From Gammaproteobacteria bacterium (GTDB taxonomy: Bacteria; Pseudomonadota; Gammaproteobacteria; HK1): a stretch of DNA of 64,000 nt. Shown one piece after another: positions 47,207 to 55,907 of this stretch (position 1 is its first letter; every line of letters begins with the position of its first letter). The stretch covers positions 1-64,000 of the forward strand of contig JAJFJT010000036.1 in the NCBI GenBank assembly GCA_021773795.1, written 5' to 3'. Under the pieces are notes generated by a model. It worked only from the letters and a program-made list of their open reading frames with translations, was not told the DNA's origin and searched no databases. Position numbers and translations under genes: made by a program.

Positions 47207-48754
47207 ATGCCAGTGTTTAAGCCATATTGGGAGCAGTTTGGTGTGATCGTCCCCGCGTTGGTGGCTGCGATACTACTGGCGACCGCATCCTGGATGGCCA
47301 CATCGAGAATCGGTAAAACCGTTCGGATGGAGGTGGGAAACGCCCTGCAAACGGTCCTGGAAACGACACGCATGGGAATACGCGCGTGGGGCGAGGAAAA
47401 GCAGGTGAAGGTGTCGGTCGCGGCGCGAAATCCCCGCATCGCGGATCTCATCGGCGAGCTGCTGGCAACACCCCGGACGGCGGACCAACTGCTCGCTTCC
47501 CCGGCGCAAAAGGAACTGCGGGAACTGTTGCATCCATTGATCGAGATCGGCAATGAAAAGGGATTTCTCATTGTCGACATGGAAGAAATCAATATCGCCT
47601 CAAGCCACGATTCCATGGTCGGCATACCAACCCAGCTGGCGAAACAACGAGAAGTCCTGGAAGCGGTGAAGCGAGGGAAGCCCATGCTCAGCGCGCCCCT
47701 GCTGGAGGAAATCCGCTTAAGCGATGCGGCGGAAAAATTAGTTGCAGGTTCAGCATCCCTATTCGTGGCCGCGCCAGTGAGGGATAAATCCGATGAGGTG
47801 ATCGCAATTCTCGCCATCCTTCTAGAACCCGGCGGCGCGCTGGGACCCTTTTTGCGCGGCGCAAGCATCGGCAAGACAGGCGAGACCTATGCCTTCGACC
47901 GTCACGGATACCGGATCGCCTCGGGCCGCTCAAGTTATTATCAACCGGCACTCCGCTCGATGGATTCCACGCAAACCCCCAAACTCATTGTCGAAAAGCG
48001 AACCGCCGACATCACACTGGCGGCCGGAGCACCCATGGATACCTCCGGGAGCGGGCATAGTTTCGCGAAGATGGCAAAGCGCGCCCAGACCGAAGGATTG
48101 CGGTTGGATCTGGCGGGATATCGTAACTATAGGAATGTCCCGGTAGTTGGCGCCTGGCTCTGGGACCCGGTGCTGAATTTGGGTTTTGCTACGGAAATCG
48201 AGGCCACGGAGGCATACCGGAACCTCGGCGTTATCCAGCGCATAGTCTGGGGCCTCACCGCCTTTGCGATCACCTTGTTGGCAGGCCTCACGGCAAGCTT
48301 CTGTTTGAGCCGAAAACGTATTCGCGCGAGCGAGCAACGTTTCAAGGACATCTCGGAGGCCGGTTCCGACTGGGTCTGGGAGATGGGACCCGATCTCTGT
48401 TACACCTACGCATCGGAGCAACTGTGCAATCTGCTGGGCGTTACCGCCGCCGACATCATCGGGACCCGGCATGGCGACCTGCCTGGCCATCAAAAGCTCG
48501 CCCATGCAGGCTGGAAGGCTCATTACGAGGATCTGGAAAAGCGCCGGCCCTTTCGTAGTTTTCAGTACACTTATCAAAAGCCGGGCGGGCGTATCCGCAC
48601 CCTCAGCATCAGCGGCAAGCCGATTTTTGACCAGAAAGGCGAGTTTTGCGGCTACCGCGGCGTGGGAAGCGACGTGACACGGCACGTCAAAGCAAGAAGG
48701 AAGCTGCGAAAAGCCAAGGAAATGGCGAAGGCCGCAAGCCGTACAAAATCCTGA
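47207..48754 (+). CDS. Cache-PAS sensor protein lacking its kinase output domain
   Basis: A 515-residue protein with an N-terminal membrane segment (about 11-31), a periplasmic Cache-type region (about 40-335; SIGKTGETYAFDRHGYRIASG at 220-240), a second membrane segment (about 346-367) and a PAS domain (about 376-490; RFKDISEAGSDWVWEMGPDL). It stops at KAKEMAKAASRTKS, the very point where hybrid histidine kinases continue with EFLANMSHEIRTP. The stop is therefore likely a truncation and the protein has no visible output domain. ATG at 47207 is preceded by an in-frame TTG. Confidence 0.75.
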   Translation: MPVFKPYWEQFGVIVPALVAAILLATASWMATSRIGKTVRMEVGNALQTVLETTRMGIRAWGEEKQVKVSVAARNPRIADLIGELLATPRTADQLLASPAQKELRELLHPLIEIGNEKGFLIVDMEEINIASSHDSMVGIPTQLAKQREVLEAVKRGKPMLSAPLLEEIRLSDAAEKLVAGSASLFVAAPVRDKSDEVIAILAILLEPGGALGPFLRGASIGKTGETYAFDRHGYRIASGRSSYYQPALRSMDSTQTPKLIVEKRTADITLAAGAPMDTSGSGHSFAKMAKRAQTEGLRLDLAGYRNYRNVPVVGAWLWDPVLNLGFATEIEATEAYRNLGVIQRIVWGLTAFAITLLAGLTASFCLSRKRIRASEQRFKDISEAGSDWVWEMGPDLCYTYASEQLCNLLGVTAADIIGTRHGDLPGHQKLAHAGWKAHYEDLEKRRPFRSFQYTYQKPGGRIRTLSISGKPIFDQKGEFCGYRGVGSDVTRHVKARRKLRKAKEMAKAASRTKS

Positions 48755-48892
48755 TTCCCCACCCACGTGGGATGCCACCGTTCTCGCCTGTCATTGGCTA
48801 CGGCGCAATGTTGTTCGATAAAATGGAAGCCGGTGTGACAATTGAGGATTTAGACAAAAATTGCCAACCAAGAAGACCCCCGGCGCCAGCCC

Positions 48893-49525
48893 TCAGCGAG
48901 AGGCGAAAAAATACGCAATGGCCCCGGGCTTGTCAAAAATGACGTCGGGCCGCTCGGCCATGAGGCGTGGTCGGCTCTGCCAGCCCCAGGTGGTCGCCAC
49001 GGTACGGACTCCGGCGAGCTTGCCTTGGCGGATATCGCTGATGGAATCGCCCACCATCCAGACCCGTTCAGGCTCAAACCCCAGTGTTTTTGCCGCGCCA
49101 GCGATCTTTTCCGCTTTGGCACCGGGGATATCCGAGCCGAGGATCATCGTGATCGCATCCTCTAGCCCCTCTCGTTCCAGCACCGCGCGGATGGTGGCGC
49201 GCTCACTGGCGGAAATAATCGCCACCTCATGCCTTAATGCCAGCCCGCGTAGTAGCTCCGGCATGCCGGCAAAGACCTTCGCCCCATCACCATGGGCTGC
49301 CAGAAAGGGCAGCAAGCTAGCCATAAAGTCATCGATACGGACCTCGGGAATACCGATATGACGCCCTAAATCATCGAAGGTAACATTGTCCAGCGTTTCC
49401 AGGTCTACTGCGGTGACCACCCGTTCCACACCCACTGCCGCTGTAGCCTGGGTAGCCGCCTCTAACGCCAGTTCCCGGGAGTCCACGATGACCCCGTCGT
49501 AATCAAAGATGATGAGGTTAGTCAT
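48893..49525 (-). CDS. HAD-family phosphatase, phosphoglycolate-phosphatase-like
   Basis: A 210-residue haloacid-dehalogenase hydrolase. Nucleophile motif [13 protein letters not shown] at the N-terminus, motif II AIISASE, motif III lysine in [12 protein letters not shown], and motif [16 protein letters not shown]. The cap is helical (about 20-85). Substrate unknown. The ATG at 49525 overlaps the dodecin stop by eight bases. Confidence 0.85.
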   Translation of the reverse strand: MTNLIIFDYDGVIVDSRELALEAATQATAAVGVERVVTAVDLETLDNVTFDDLGRHIGIPEVRIDDFMASLLPFLAAHGDGAKVFAGMPELLRGLALRHEVAIISASERATIRAVLEREGLEDAITMILGSDIPGAKAEKIAGAAKTLGFEPERVWMVGDSISDIRQGKLAGVRTVATTWGWQSRPRLMAERPDVIFDKPGAIAYFFASR

Positions 49526-49727
49526 CAAGGTGATAGCCCACTTTGATAGTCACCTGCCAATGAGCCACGGCATCGTCTTCGATATGGCCGCGGGTCTCCA
49601 CCACCTCAAACCAGCGTAGCTTGGGGGTGGTCTTGGCGGCACGGGCGATGGCATTTTGAATCGCATCTTCCATGCCCTTACGGGAAGAACCGGTTAGCTC
49701 AATACTGCGGTACACGTGGTCAGGCAC
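49518..49727 (-). CDS. Dodecin-family flavin-binding protein
   Basis: A 69-residue dodecin that should assemble into a hollow 12-mer storing flavin or CoA. The fold signature [20 protein letters not shown], the flavin-stacking tryptophan in [16 protein letters not shown] and the QVTIKVGY strand are all present. Coupled to the HAD phosphatase. Confidence 0.93.
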   Translation of the reverse strand: MPDHVYRSIELTGSSRKGMEDAIQNAIARAAKTTPKLRWFEVVETRGHIEDDAVAHWQVTIKVGYHLDD

Positions 49728-49761
49728 TGTTATTCTCCTCAGTTATGCGGTTTCCGGTGAC

Positions 49762-49903
49762 AGGGTACTTCTAAAAACTCAAGTTTCCAGGCAAGACAAG
49801 GCATGTTAAAAAAGTTGAGTGCAGCATATGTTTGATATGTAAGCGAAACTTTTTTGCGAGAAACGCCGTATTGCGACGAAAATGGTATTTTTAGAGGTGC
49901 CCT
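49762..49903 (+). repeat. Palindromic miniature repeat, family 1, copy 5
   Basis: 142 bp with ends AGGGTACTTCTAAAAA and TTTTTAGAGGTGCCCT. The inner arms AAAAAAGTT and AACTTTTTT flank GCATATGTTTGATATG, so a transcript would fold into one long hairpin. Lies 38 bp upstream of the bioA start. Confidence 0.9.
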
Positions 49904-49941
49904 ACAGCATACCTGCGGGCTGACAAAGGGCAATAATCAGG

Positions 49942-51225
49942 ATGCACGATATCAACGCGTTGATTGACTTCGACCAGCAGCACCTCTGGCACCCCTACAG
50001 CTCTATCATCGATCCGTCACCCACCTGGCCCGTTAGCGCCGCCCACGGCGTACGCATCCGGCTGGCCAATGGCCGCGAGCTTATCGATGGCATGGCCTCC
50101 TGGTGGTGTGCGATTCACGGCTACAACCATCCGCTACTGAACCAGGCGCTGATAAAACAAATGGAGCAGATGGCCCACGTGATGTTCGGCGGCCTCACCC
50201 ATGAACCCGCGGTGGAGCTAGGCCGGCGGTTGGTAGATCTGACACCGGAATCCCTCGACAAGGTGTTTTTCAGTGATTCGGGCTCGGTGGCCGTAGAGGT
50301 GGCGATCAAGATGGCACTGCAATACTGGCAGGCACGGGAGCAACCGGGAAAACATCGGCTGCTAAGCCTGCGCAAGGGCTATCACGGCGACACCTTCGGT
50401 GCCATGTCGGTGTGTGACCCGGTGACCGGGATGCACGATCTGTTTTCTGGCCTGCTGCCATCCCAGCTCTTTGCCCCCACCCCATCCTGTGCCTTTGATG
50501 CCCCCTGGGATGCCATGGATATCAGTGCGCTAACGGAGCTGATGGAGCAGCATCACCAGGAGCTGGCAGCGGTGATTCTGGAACCCATCGTTCAGGGTGC
50601 CGGCGGCATGCGCTTTTATCACCCCGAATATCTGCGCCAGGTACGCAAGCTTTGCGACCACTACGATGTGCTGTGGATCGCCGACGAAATAGCCACTGGC
50701 TTTGGGCGTAGCGGCCGGCTTTTTGCCTGTGAACACGCCGGCGTGGCGCCGGACATCCTCTGCCTGGGCAAGGCCATGACCGGCGGTTATCTAAGCCTCG
50801 CCGCCACCCTCACCAGCACCCATGTGGCCGAGACCCTGTGCGGCGGATCTGCGGGCTGCTTCATGCACGGCCCCACCTTCATGGCCAATCCGCTCGCCTG
50901 TGCAGTTTCAGTGGCCAGCATCGATCTGTTGCTCGATAGTCCGTGGCAACAACGCATAGGGGCCATTGAGGCCCAGTTGAAGGCAGAACTCGCCCCGCTT
51001 GCCAGCCATACCGCCGTCGCCGAGGTACGCGTACTCGGTGCTATCGGCGTAGTAGAGATGAAAGACGCCGTGGACCTGCGCCAGATTCAGCCCCGCCTGG
51101 TGGAACAAGGCGTCTGGCTACGCCCCTTCGATCACCTCATCTACCTGATGCCCGCCTACGTCATAGACACCGACGAACTGGGTGCCCTGACACATGCTAT
51201 CGGGCAGGTTATCGCCGATTCCTGA
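49942..51225 (+). CDS. bioA: Adenosylmethionine-8-amino-7-oxononanoate transaminase
   Basis: PLP enzyme making diaminopelargonate in biotin synthesis, 427 residues. Starts with the family's FDQQHLWHPYSSIIDPSPTWPV, then GMASWWCAIHGYNHP, YHGDTFGAMSVCDP, WIADEIATGFGRSG and the PLP lysine in LCLGKAMTGGYLSLAATLTS. No other bio gene is in the window, so it is separated from bioBFHCD. Confidence 0.96.
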   Translation: MHDINALIDFDQQHLWHPYSSIIDPSPTWPVSAAHGVRIRLANGRELIDGMASWWCAIHGYNHPLLNQALIKQMEQMAHVMFGGLTHEPAVELGRRLVDLTPESLDKVFFSDSGSVAVEVAIKMALQYWQAREQPGKHRLLSLRKGYHGDTFGAMSVCDPVTGMHDLFSGLLPSQLFAPTPSCAFDAPWDAMDISALTELMEQHHQELAAVILEPIVQGAGGMRFYHPEYLRQVRKLCDHYDVLWIADEIATGFGRSGRLFACEHAGVAPDILCLGKAMTGGYLSLAATLTSTHVAETLCGGSAGCFMHGPTFMANPLACAVSVASIDLLLDSPWQQRIGAIEAQLKAELAPLASHTAVAEVRVLGAIGVVEMKDAVDLRQIQPRLVEQGVWLRPFDHLIYLMPAYVIDTDELGALTHAIGQVIADS

Positions 51226-51238
51226 GCCCTCAGGAATC
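51217..51238 (+). other. Perfect 10-bp hairpin over the bioA stop
   Basis: GATTCCTGAG-CC-CTCAGGAATC spans the bioA stop codon (51223-51225). It has no U-run; it may protect the transcript end or weakly terminate. Confidence 0.45.
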
Positions 51239-51344
51239 ACCACTCCATGTAGCAGGTGTTTGCAGGCCAGGACAGAATCGGTAACCCTAGCCCCATGCAG
51301 ATCACCATAAAAATAATAGCCCCCCCCCGGACGAGGACGCGGTA

Positions 51345-53183
51345 TTGAACGCACCGCTGGCGCCGGAGCCCCATGCCATCTTCGTGCTGTTGCTCACGGT
51401 GGGCGCACTCATCCTGTTCACCCGCGAACGCATTCCGCTGGAATCCTCGAGCCTGCTGGTGCTGTCAGTGTTGGCAGCGATGTTCGAGCTGTTTCCCTTC
51501 ATTATGGAAGATAGTAGCCAGCTTCGGGCGGCCACATTTTTCTCCGGTTTTGGCCACGAGGCACTGGTAGCGGTGTGTGCACTGATGATCATGGGCCAAG
51601 GGCTGGTGCGCACCGGCGCCCTGGAGCCGGTGGGACGGAGCATGTCCTACCTGTGGGGGGTAAACCCCAAGCTCTCTTTTCTGGCGGCCCTGCTGGTGGC
51701 GGCTACGCTCAGTGCCTTCGTCAACAATACTCCCATCGTAGTATTGCTGCTGCCCATCCTCACCGGGGTCTCGTTACGCACCAACACCCCGGCATCCGGG
51801 GTACTAATGCCCATGGGACTGGCCACTATCATCGGCGGCATGAGCACCACCATCGGCACCTCCACCAACCTGTTGGTGGTATCGGTGGCCGCAGATATGG
51901 GTATGCGCCGCCTGGGCATGTTTGACTTTGCCCTGCCCGTACTAATGGCGGGGGGTATCGGCATCCTCTACCTGTGGTTTATTGCACCCATGCTGCTACC
52001 ACGACGCGAATCCCTGCTGGAAGACAGCTCCCCGCGCCTGTTTGATGCCCAATTGATTATTCCTGAAGATGGCTTTGCTCACGGAGAAACTCTGCTAACG
52101 GTCTGCGAGAAGGTGCCTGGTTTGCGGGTGCGGCATATCCAGCGCAGCAAAAACACGCGCCTGGTACCACTTCCAGATGTCCGCCTGCGAACCGGCGACC
52201 GCTTGATGGTGAGAGACACACCACAAAACCTCAAGGAATACGAGCAGGTCCTGGAGGCCACCCTCTATACCGGCCAGGAGGGCAGCATCCCGGTGGATGA
52301 AGAGCATCCCCTCACCGCGGAAGATCAGCAACTGGCAGAAATCGTCATCACCCGCGGCTCCACCCTGGAAAATACCACCCTGCGCACTGCGCGCTTCGCC
52401 GATCGCTTTCAACTAGCCACCCTCGCCCTGCACCATGCCGGGGAGGCCCGGGATATGGGGCCATCAGGGGTCGGTGATGTGGTATTGCAAACCGGCGATG
52501 TGATGCTAGTGCAGGGGCCGCGAGAGCAGATTGCGGCGCTCAAACGCAGTGGCGAGCTGCTGGTACTGGATGCCACCACGGATCTGCCCTTCACCCGCAA
52601 GGCACCCATCGCCCTGGCAACCATGGCAGGCACCGTCACCTTGGCGGCGCTAGGCATCCTGCCCATCGCGGTCAGTGCCCTTGGGGGCGCCCTATTGATG
52701 ATCAAAAACGGCTGCCTCGGCTGGAAGGATGCCACCCGGGCACTTAGCACCCAGGTGATTCTCATCGTGGTGGTCAGCTTGGCGCTCGGTATCGCCCTGT
52801 TAAAAACCGGGGCCGCGGATTTCCTCGCTGGCTGGTTCATCTTCCTGGTACATGGCAACTCACACACGGTCATACTCAGCGCCCTGATGCTGGTGATGGC
52901 AGTGCTTACCAACGTCGTCTCCAACAATGCCGCTGCAGTTATTGGTACCCCCATCGCCATTGGCATCGCCGACCGTCTGGGGCTACAGGCGGAACCCTTC
53001 GTGCTGGCGGTGCTGTTCGGTGCCAATATGAGCTTTGCCACCCCCGTGGCCTATACCACCAATCTGCTGGTAATGAATGCGGGTGGTTATACCTTCGGAG
53101 ATTTTGTCCGCGTCGGCTTGCCACTGACCATTATTCTGTGGCTCGCCTTTAGCTGGCTGCTGCCCACTCTCTATCATCTTTAA
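51345..53183 (+). CDS. SLC13/ArsB-type permease with TrkA-C domains
   Basis: A 612-residue membrane protein with two groups of hydrophobic segments (about 10-215 and 425-612) around a cytoplasmic part with two TrkA-C (RCK_C) domains (about 235-310 and 320-410). [16 protein letters not shown] and [20 protein letters not shown] are the paired re-entrant motifs of the divalent anion/sodium symporter family. The start is a TTG at 51345 with GAGGA seven bases before it. A tract of nine C at 51320-51328 lies just upstream: one more C would join an ATG at 51295 and give the N-terminus [18 protein letters not shown]. Confidence 0.82.
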   Translation: MNAPLAPEPHAIFVLLLTVGALILFTRERIPLESSSLLVLSVLAAMFELFPFIMEDSSQLRAATFFSGFGHEALVAVCALMIMGQGLVRTGALEPVGRSMSYLWGVNPKLSFLAALLVAATLSAFVNNTPIVVLLLPILTGVSLRTNTPASGVLMPMGLATIIGGMSTTIGTSTNLLVVSVAADMGMRRLGMFDFALPVLMAGGIGILYLWFIAPMLLPRRESLLEDSSPRLFDAQLIIPEDGFAHGETLLTVCEKVPGLRVRHIQRSKNTRLVPLPDVRLRTGDRLMVRDTPQNLKEYEQVLEATLYTGQEGSIPVDEEHPLTAEDQQLAEIVITRGSTLENTTLRTARFADRFQLATLALHHAGEARDMGPSGVGDVVLQTGDVMLVQGPREQIAALKRSGELLVLDATTDLPFTRKAPIALATMAGTVTLAALGILPIAVSALGGALLMIKNGCLGWKDATRALSTQVILIVVVSLALGIALLKTGAADFLAGWFIFLVHGNSHTVILSALMLVMAVLTNVVSNNAAAVIGTPIAIGIADRLGLQAEPFVLAVLFGANMSFATPVAYTTNLLVMNAGGYTFGDFVRVGLPLTIILWLAFSWLLPTLYHL

Positions 53184-53187
53184 AAAT

Positions 53188-54669
53188 ATGAAATATCGTG
53201 ACCTACGAGAATTCATCGCCGCCCTGGAAACCGCAGGGGAACTGAAACGCATTTCTGTACCCGTAGATCCGCACCTGGAAATGACCGAGATATGCGACCG
53301 CACCCTGCAGTTGGAAGGGCCGGCGCTGCTATTCGAACATCCCAAGGGCACGGACATGCCGCTGCTCGCCAACCTCTTTGGCACCCCGCACCGCATTGCT
53401 ATGGCCCTGGGGCTGGAATCCGCCAAGGAATTACGAGAGGTGGGTGAATTACTCGCCTTTTTGCGCAACCCGGAGCCTCCCGGCGGGCTACGCGATGCCT
53501 GGGCGAAGCTACCGGCCTACCGCAAGGTGCTGGACATGTCTCCCAAGGTGGTCAAACGTCCCCCCTGTCAGGAGGTGGTGCTGGAGGGCGATGCGGTGGA
53601 TCTCGGTCTGCTGCCAATTCAGACTTGCTGGCCCGGCGATGTCGGCCCACTGGTCACCTGGCCGCTGGTGATCACCCGTGGACCAGAGAGGAAGCGCCTC
53701 AACTTGGGGATCTACCGGCAACAGCTGATCGGACCTAATAGACTGATCATGCGCTGGTTATCGCATCGTGGCGGCGCCCTCGACTATCAGGACTGGTTGC
53801 AACAGCACCCCGGCGAGCCTTTCCCCGTTGCGGTAGCGCTGGGAGCCGATCCCGCTACCACCCTGGCCGCGGTAACCCCCATTCCCGACACCCTCTCCGA
53901 ATATGCCTTTGCCGCCCTGCTACGAGGTAACCGCACCGAGTTGACCCAGTGCCTGGGTAACGAACTCATGGTGCCGGCACGGGCCGAGATTGTGCTTGAA
54001 GGTTGCATCCATCCAGGCGACGAGGCCCCGGAGGGACCCTTTGGGGACCACACCGGCTATTACAACGAGGTGGAGACCTTTCCGGTATTTACCGTAGAAC
54101 GCATCACCCACCGCCGCGACCCCATTTACCACAGCACCTATACCGGCAAACCCCCGGATGAACCCGCAGTACTGGGCGCGGCGCTAAACGAGGTCTTCAT
54201 TCCGCTGCTACAAAAGCAGTTCCCGGAGATCGTGGACTTCTACCTGCCCCCGGAGGCCTGCTCCTACCGCCTAGCCGTAATGAGTATCCGCAAGCAATAC
54301 GCGGGGCATGCCAAGCGAGTGATGTTTGGCATCTGGTCGGTACTGCGCCAATTCATGTACACCAAATTCCTCATCATCACCGATGATGATATCGATGTAC
54401 GCGACTGGCAGGCCGTGATCTGGGCCATGAGTACACGCATGGACCCCGCGCGCGATTTGACTCTGGTGGAACGGACCCCCATCGACTACCTGGATTTTGC
54501 CTCGCCAGTGGCCGGTCTGGGCTCCAAGGCCGGCTTCGATGCCACCAACAAATGGCCGGGGGAGACCGATCGGGCTTGGGGCACCCCTATTCAGATGAAA
54601 ACAGAAGTCATCGCGCGGGTGGATGAACTGTGGGATGAATTGGGTATTTCCGTCCCCCCGGCCAAATAA
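53188..54669 (+). CDS. ubiD: 3-octaprenyl-4-hydroxybenzoate carboxy-lyase UbiD
   Basis: Prenylated-FMN decarboxylase of ubiquinone synthesis, 493 residues. [22 protein letters not shown] start, [21 protein letters not shown] (about 166-186), the active-site [11 protein letters not shown] (about 285-295) and the catalytic-residue block around [17 protein letters not shown]. UbiX, which makes the cofactor, is not in the window. Starts four bases after the permease. Confidence 0.95.
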   Translation: MKYRDLREFIAALETAGELKRISVPVDPHLEMTEICDRTLQLEGPALLFEHPKGTDMPLLANLFGTPHRIAMALGLESAKELREVGELLAFLRNPEPPGGLRDAWAKLPAYRKVLDMSPKVVKRPPCQEVVLEGDAVDLGLLPIQTCWPGDVGPLVTWPLVITRGPERKRLNLGIYRQQLIGPNRLIMRWLSHRGGALDYQDWLQQHPGEPFPVAVALGADPATTLAAVTPIPDTLSEYAFAALLRGNRTELTQCLGNELMVPARAEIVLEGCIHPGDEAPEGPFGDHTGYYNEVETFPVFTVERITHRRDPIYHSTYTGKPPDEPAVLGAALNEVFIPLLQKQFPEIVDFYLPPEACSYRLAVMSIRKQYAGHAKRVMFGIWSVLRQFMYTKFLIITDDDIDVRDWQAVIWAMSTRMDPARDLTLVERTPIDYLDFASPVAGLGSKAGFDATNKWPGETDRAWGTPIQMKTEVIARVDELWDELGISVPPAK

Positions 54670-54696
54670 GCCAAATAAGCCAAATAAGCCAAATAA
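54661..54696 (+). repeat. Four tandem copies of a 9-bp unit at the ubiD stop
   Basis: GCCAAATAA is repeated four times without change. The first unit encodes the last two residues (Ala-Lys) and stop of UbiD; the others repeat the stop codon in frame three more times. This looks like replication slippage that duplicated the gene's end. Confidence 0.95.
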
Positions 54697-54759
54697 ACTT
54701 TGCAGGAAGGCCTCGGTATAGGCTATATTTACCCGTTCACAGTAACTTTTATGTTCCAG

Positions 54760-54773
54760 CGAAGGGCCCTTCG
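54760..54773 (+). promoter_or_regulatory. Palindrome covering the rpmE ribosome binding site
   Basis: CGAAGGGCCCTTCG is a perfect 14-base palindrome directly abutting the rpmE ATG at 54774. It contains the only purine-rich ribosome-binding stretch (AAGGG), so folding or protein binding there would control translation. Confidence 0.5.
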
Positions 54774-54977
54774 ATGAAAGCCGACATTCATCCCAAATAT
54801 AACGAGATCGCAGTGGAGTGTTCCTGCGGCAACAAGTTCAAGACCCGCTCTACCCTGAAGGATGATCTGCTCGTTGATGTCTGCTCCAACTGTCATCCCT
54901 TCTATACCGGCAAGCAACGCATCATGGATACCGCTGGTCGAGTAGACAAATTCCGCAAGAAGTACGGCATGGGCTAA
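54774..54977 (+). CDS. rpmE: 50S ribosomal protein L31, zinc-binding form
   Basis: L31 bridges the ribosomal subunits. The 67-residue product has four zinc cysteines (C16, C18, C37, C40), marking the zinc-containing C+ paralogue rather than the zinc-free form used in zinc shortage. TATATT at about 54723-54728 may be its -10 box. A terminator follows. Confidence 0.96.
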   Translation: MKADIHPKYNEIAVECSCGNKFKTRSTLKDDLLVDVCSNCHPFYTGKQRIMDTAGRVDKFRKKYGMG

Positions 54978-55000
54978 AACCGCCGTGTGCAACTGCAAGC

Positions 55001-55030
55001 AAAAGGCGCCTTCAGGGGCGCCTTTTTGTT
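55001..55030 (+). terminator. Rho-independent terminator of rpmE
   Basis: AAAAGGCGCC-TTCAGG-GGCGCCTTTT followed by TGTTTTTT. It lies 23 bp after the rpmE stop and inside the open frame of the following nuclease gene. Confidence 0.88.
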
Positions 55031-55032
55031 TT

Positions 55033-55827
55033 TTGGGGCGTCGTTTCAGTTTGCTCTGGTACACCCTCGCCCTACTCGGCCTGTGGGCAAGCTGGATCCC
55101 ACCGGCTACTGCCTCAGACTGCCCCAATGCGAAAGCAGATGACCATGGGGTCGTGGCACATATAGTTGATGGCGATACCCTGCGTCTGGTCGATGGCCGC
55201 ATCATCCGCCTGGTGGGCATCAACACCCCGGAGTTGGGACGCGATAACAAGCCGCCACAGGCCCGGGCCAGACAGGCACGGAGATTCCTTGGAAAACTGG
55301 CCCCGGTGGGCTCGCGTCTTGGATTGCGCTTCGACCTGCAGCGCCAGGACCGCTACCAACGCACCCTCGCCCATCTGCAAACGGCCGAAGGCCACAACCT
55401 CCAGGAACAGATCCTCGCTGCCGGACTCGCCACCACCCTGGTGGTACCCCCCAATTACCTCAACATCGCCTGCTACCACGATGCCGAGACCAAAGCCCGC
55501 AGTCTCGGCCTTGGCATCTGGGTGCTGCCACACTATCAATCCAGAGCAGCCGAGAGCCTGGGCTCGGCGGATCTCGGCTATCGTATCGTCAGCGGACAAG
55601 TCTCCCGTATCGGTCACGGCAAGCGCTCCCTGTGGCTTGAGATCGGCCCCCGCTTCGCGTTGCGCATAAGCCGCTCCGATCTCATCTACTTCAAGGCTTC
55701 CCAACCGGAGGCTCTACTCGGGAAACGGCTCACCGCACGCGGTTGGGTTTATCGCAGAAAGGGCCAGTTGCGCATGCGGCTTCGCCATCCGGCGGCACTG
55801 GAATCTGTCGGACTTAGGCGCCCATAG
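55033..55827 (+). CDS. Secreted staphylococcal-nuclease-like (SNase) protein
   Basis: Thermonuclease-family endonuclease with an export signal (RRFSLLWYTLALLGLWASW, cleavage near ATAS). Motifs: VDGDTLRLVDG, RLVGINTPELG (the metal-ligand aspartate of SNase is Asn here, as in some homologues; the glutamate is kept) and DRYQRTLAHL with the catalytic arginine. The C-terminal ~85 residues are an extra beta domain. The start is uncertain: TTG at 55033 avoids the rpmE terminator, whereas a GTG at 54985 would place that hairpin in the coding region. The 3' end overlaps an inverted repeat. Confidence 0.8.
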   Translation: MGRRFSLLWYTLALLGLWASWIPPATASDCPNAKADDHGVVAHIVDGDTLRLVDGRIIRLVGINTPELGRDNKPPQARARQARRFLGKLAPVGSRLGLRFDLQRQDRYQRTLAHLQTAEGHNLQEQILAAGLATTLVVPPNYLNIACYHDAETKARSLGLGIWVLPHYQSRAAESLGSADLGYRIVSGQVSRIGHGKRSLWLEIGPRFALRISRSDLIYFKASQPEALLGKRLTARGWVYRRKGQLRMRLRHPAALESVGLRRP

Positions 55828-55852
55828 CGAGCAATAATAGGGCAGTCCTAAG
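55806..55852. repeat. Inverted repeat overlapping the nuclease gene end
   Basis: CTGTCGGACTTAGG (from 55806) and CCTAAGTCCGACAG (to about 55862) are perfect 14-base arms around about 28 bases. The left arm encodes the last residues of the nuclease. No U-run follows, so it resembles a REP-like palindrome more than a terminator. Confidence 0.7.
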
Positions 55853-55907
55853 TCCGACAGACTCCTATAGTGGAGATGCAGGCAAAATATCCCCTACAAT
55901 CAAGGCT

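Noticed and set aside
49739-49933. Small frames encoding MPCLAWKLEFLE here and at 1943
   Set aside because: The same peptide arises from two copies of the family 1 repeat. Other copies break the frame, so it is not a conserved gene.
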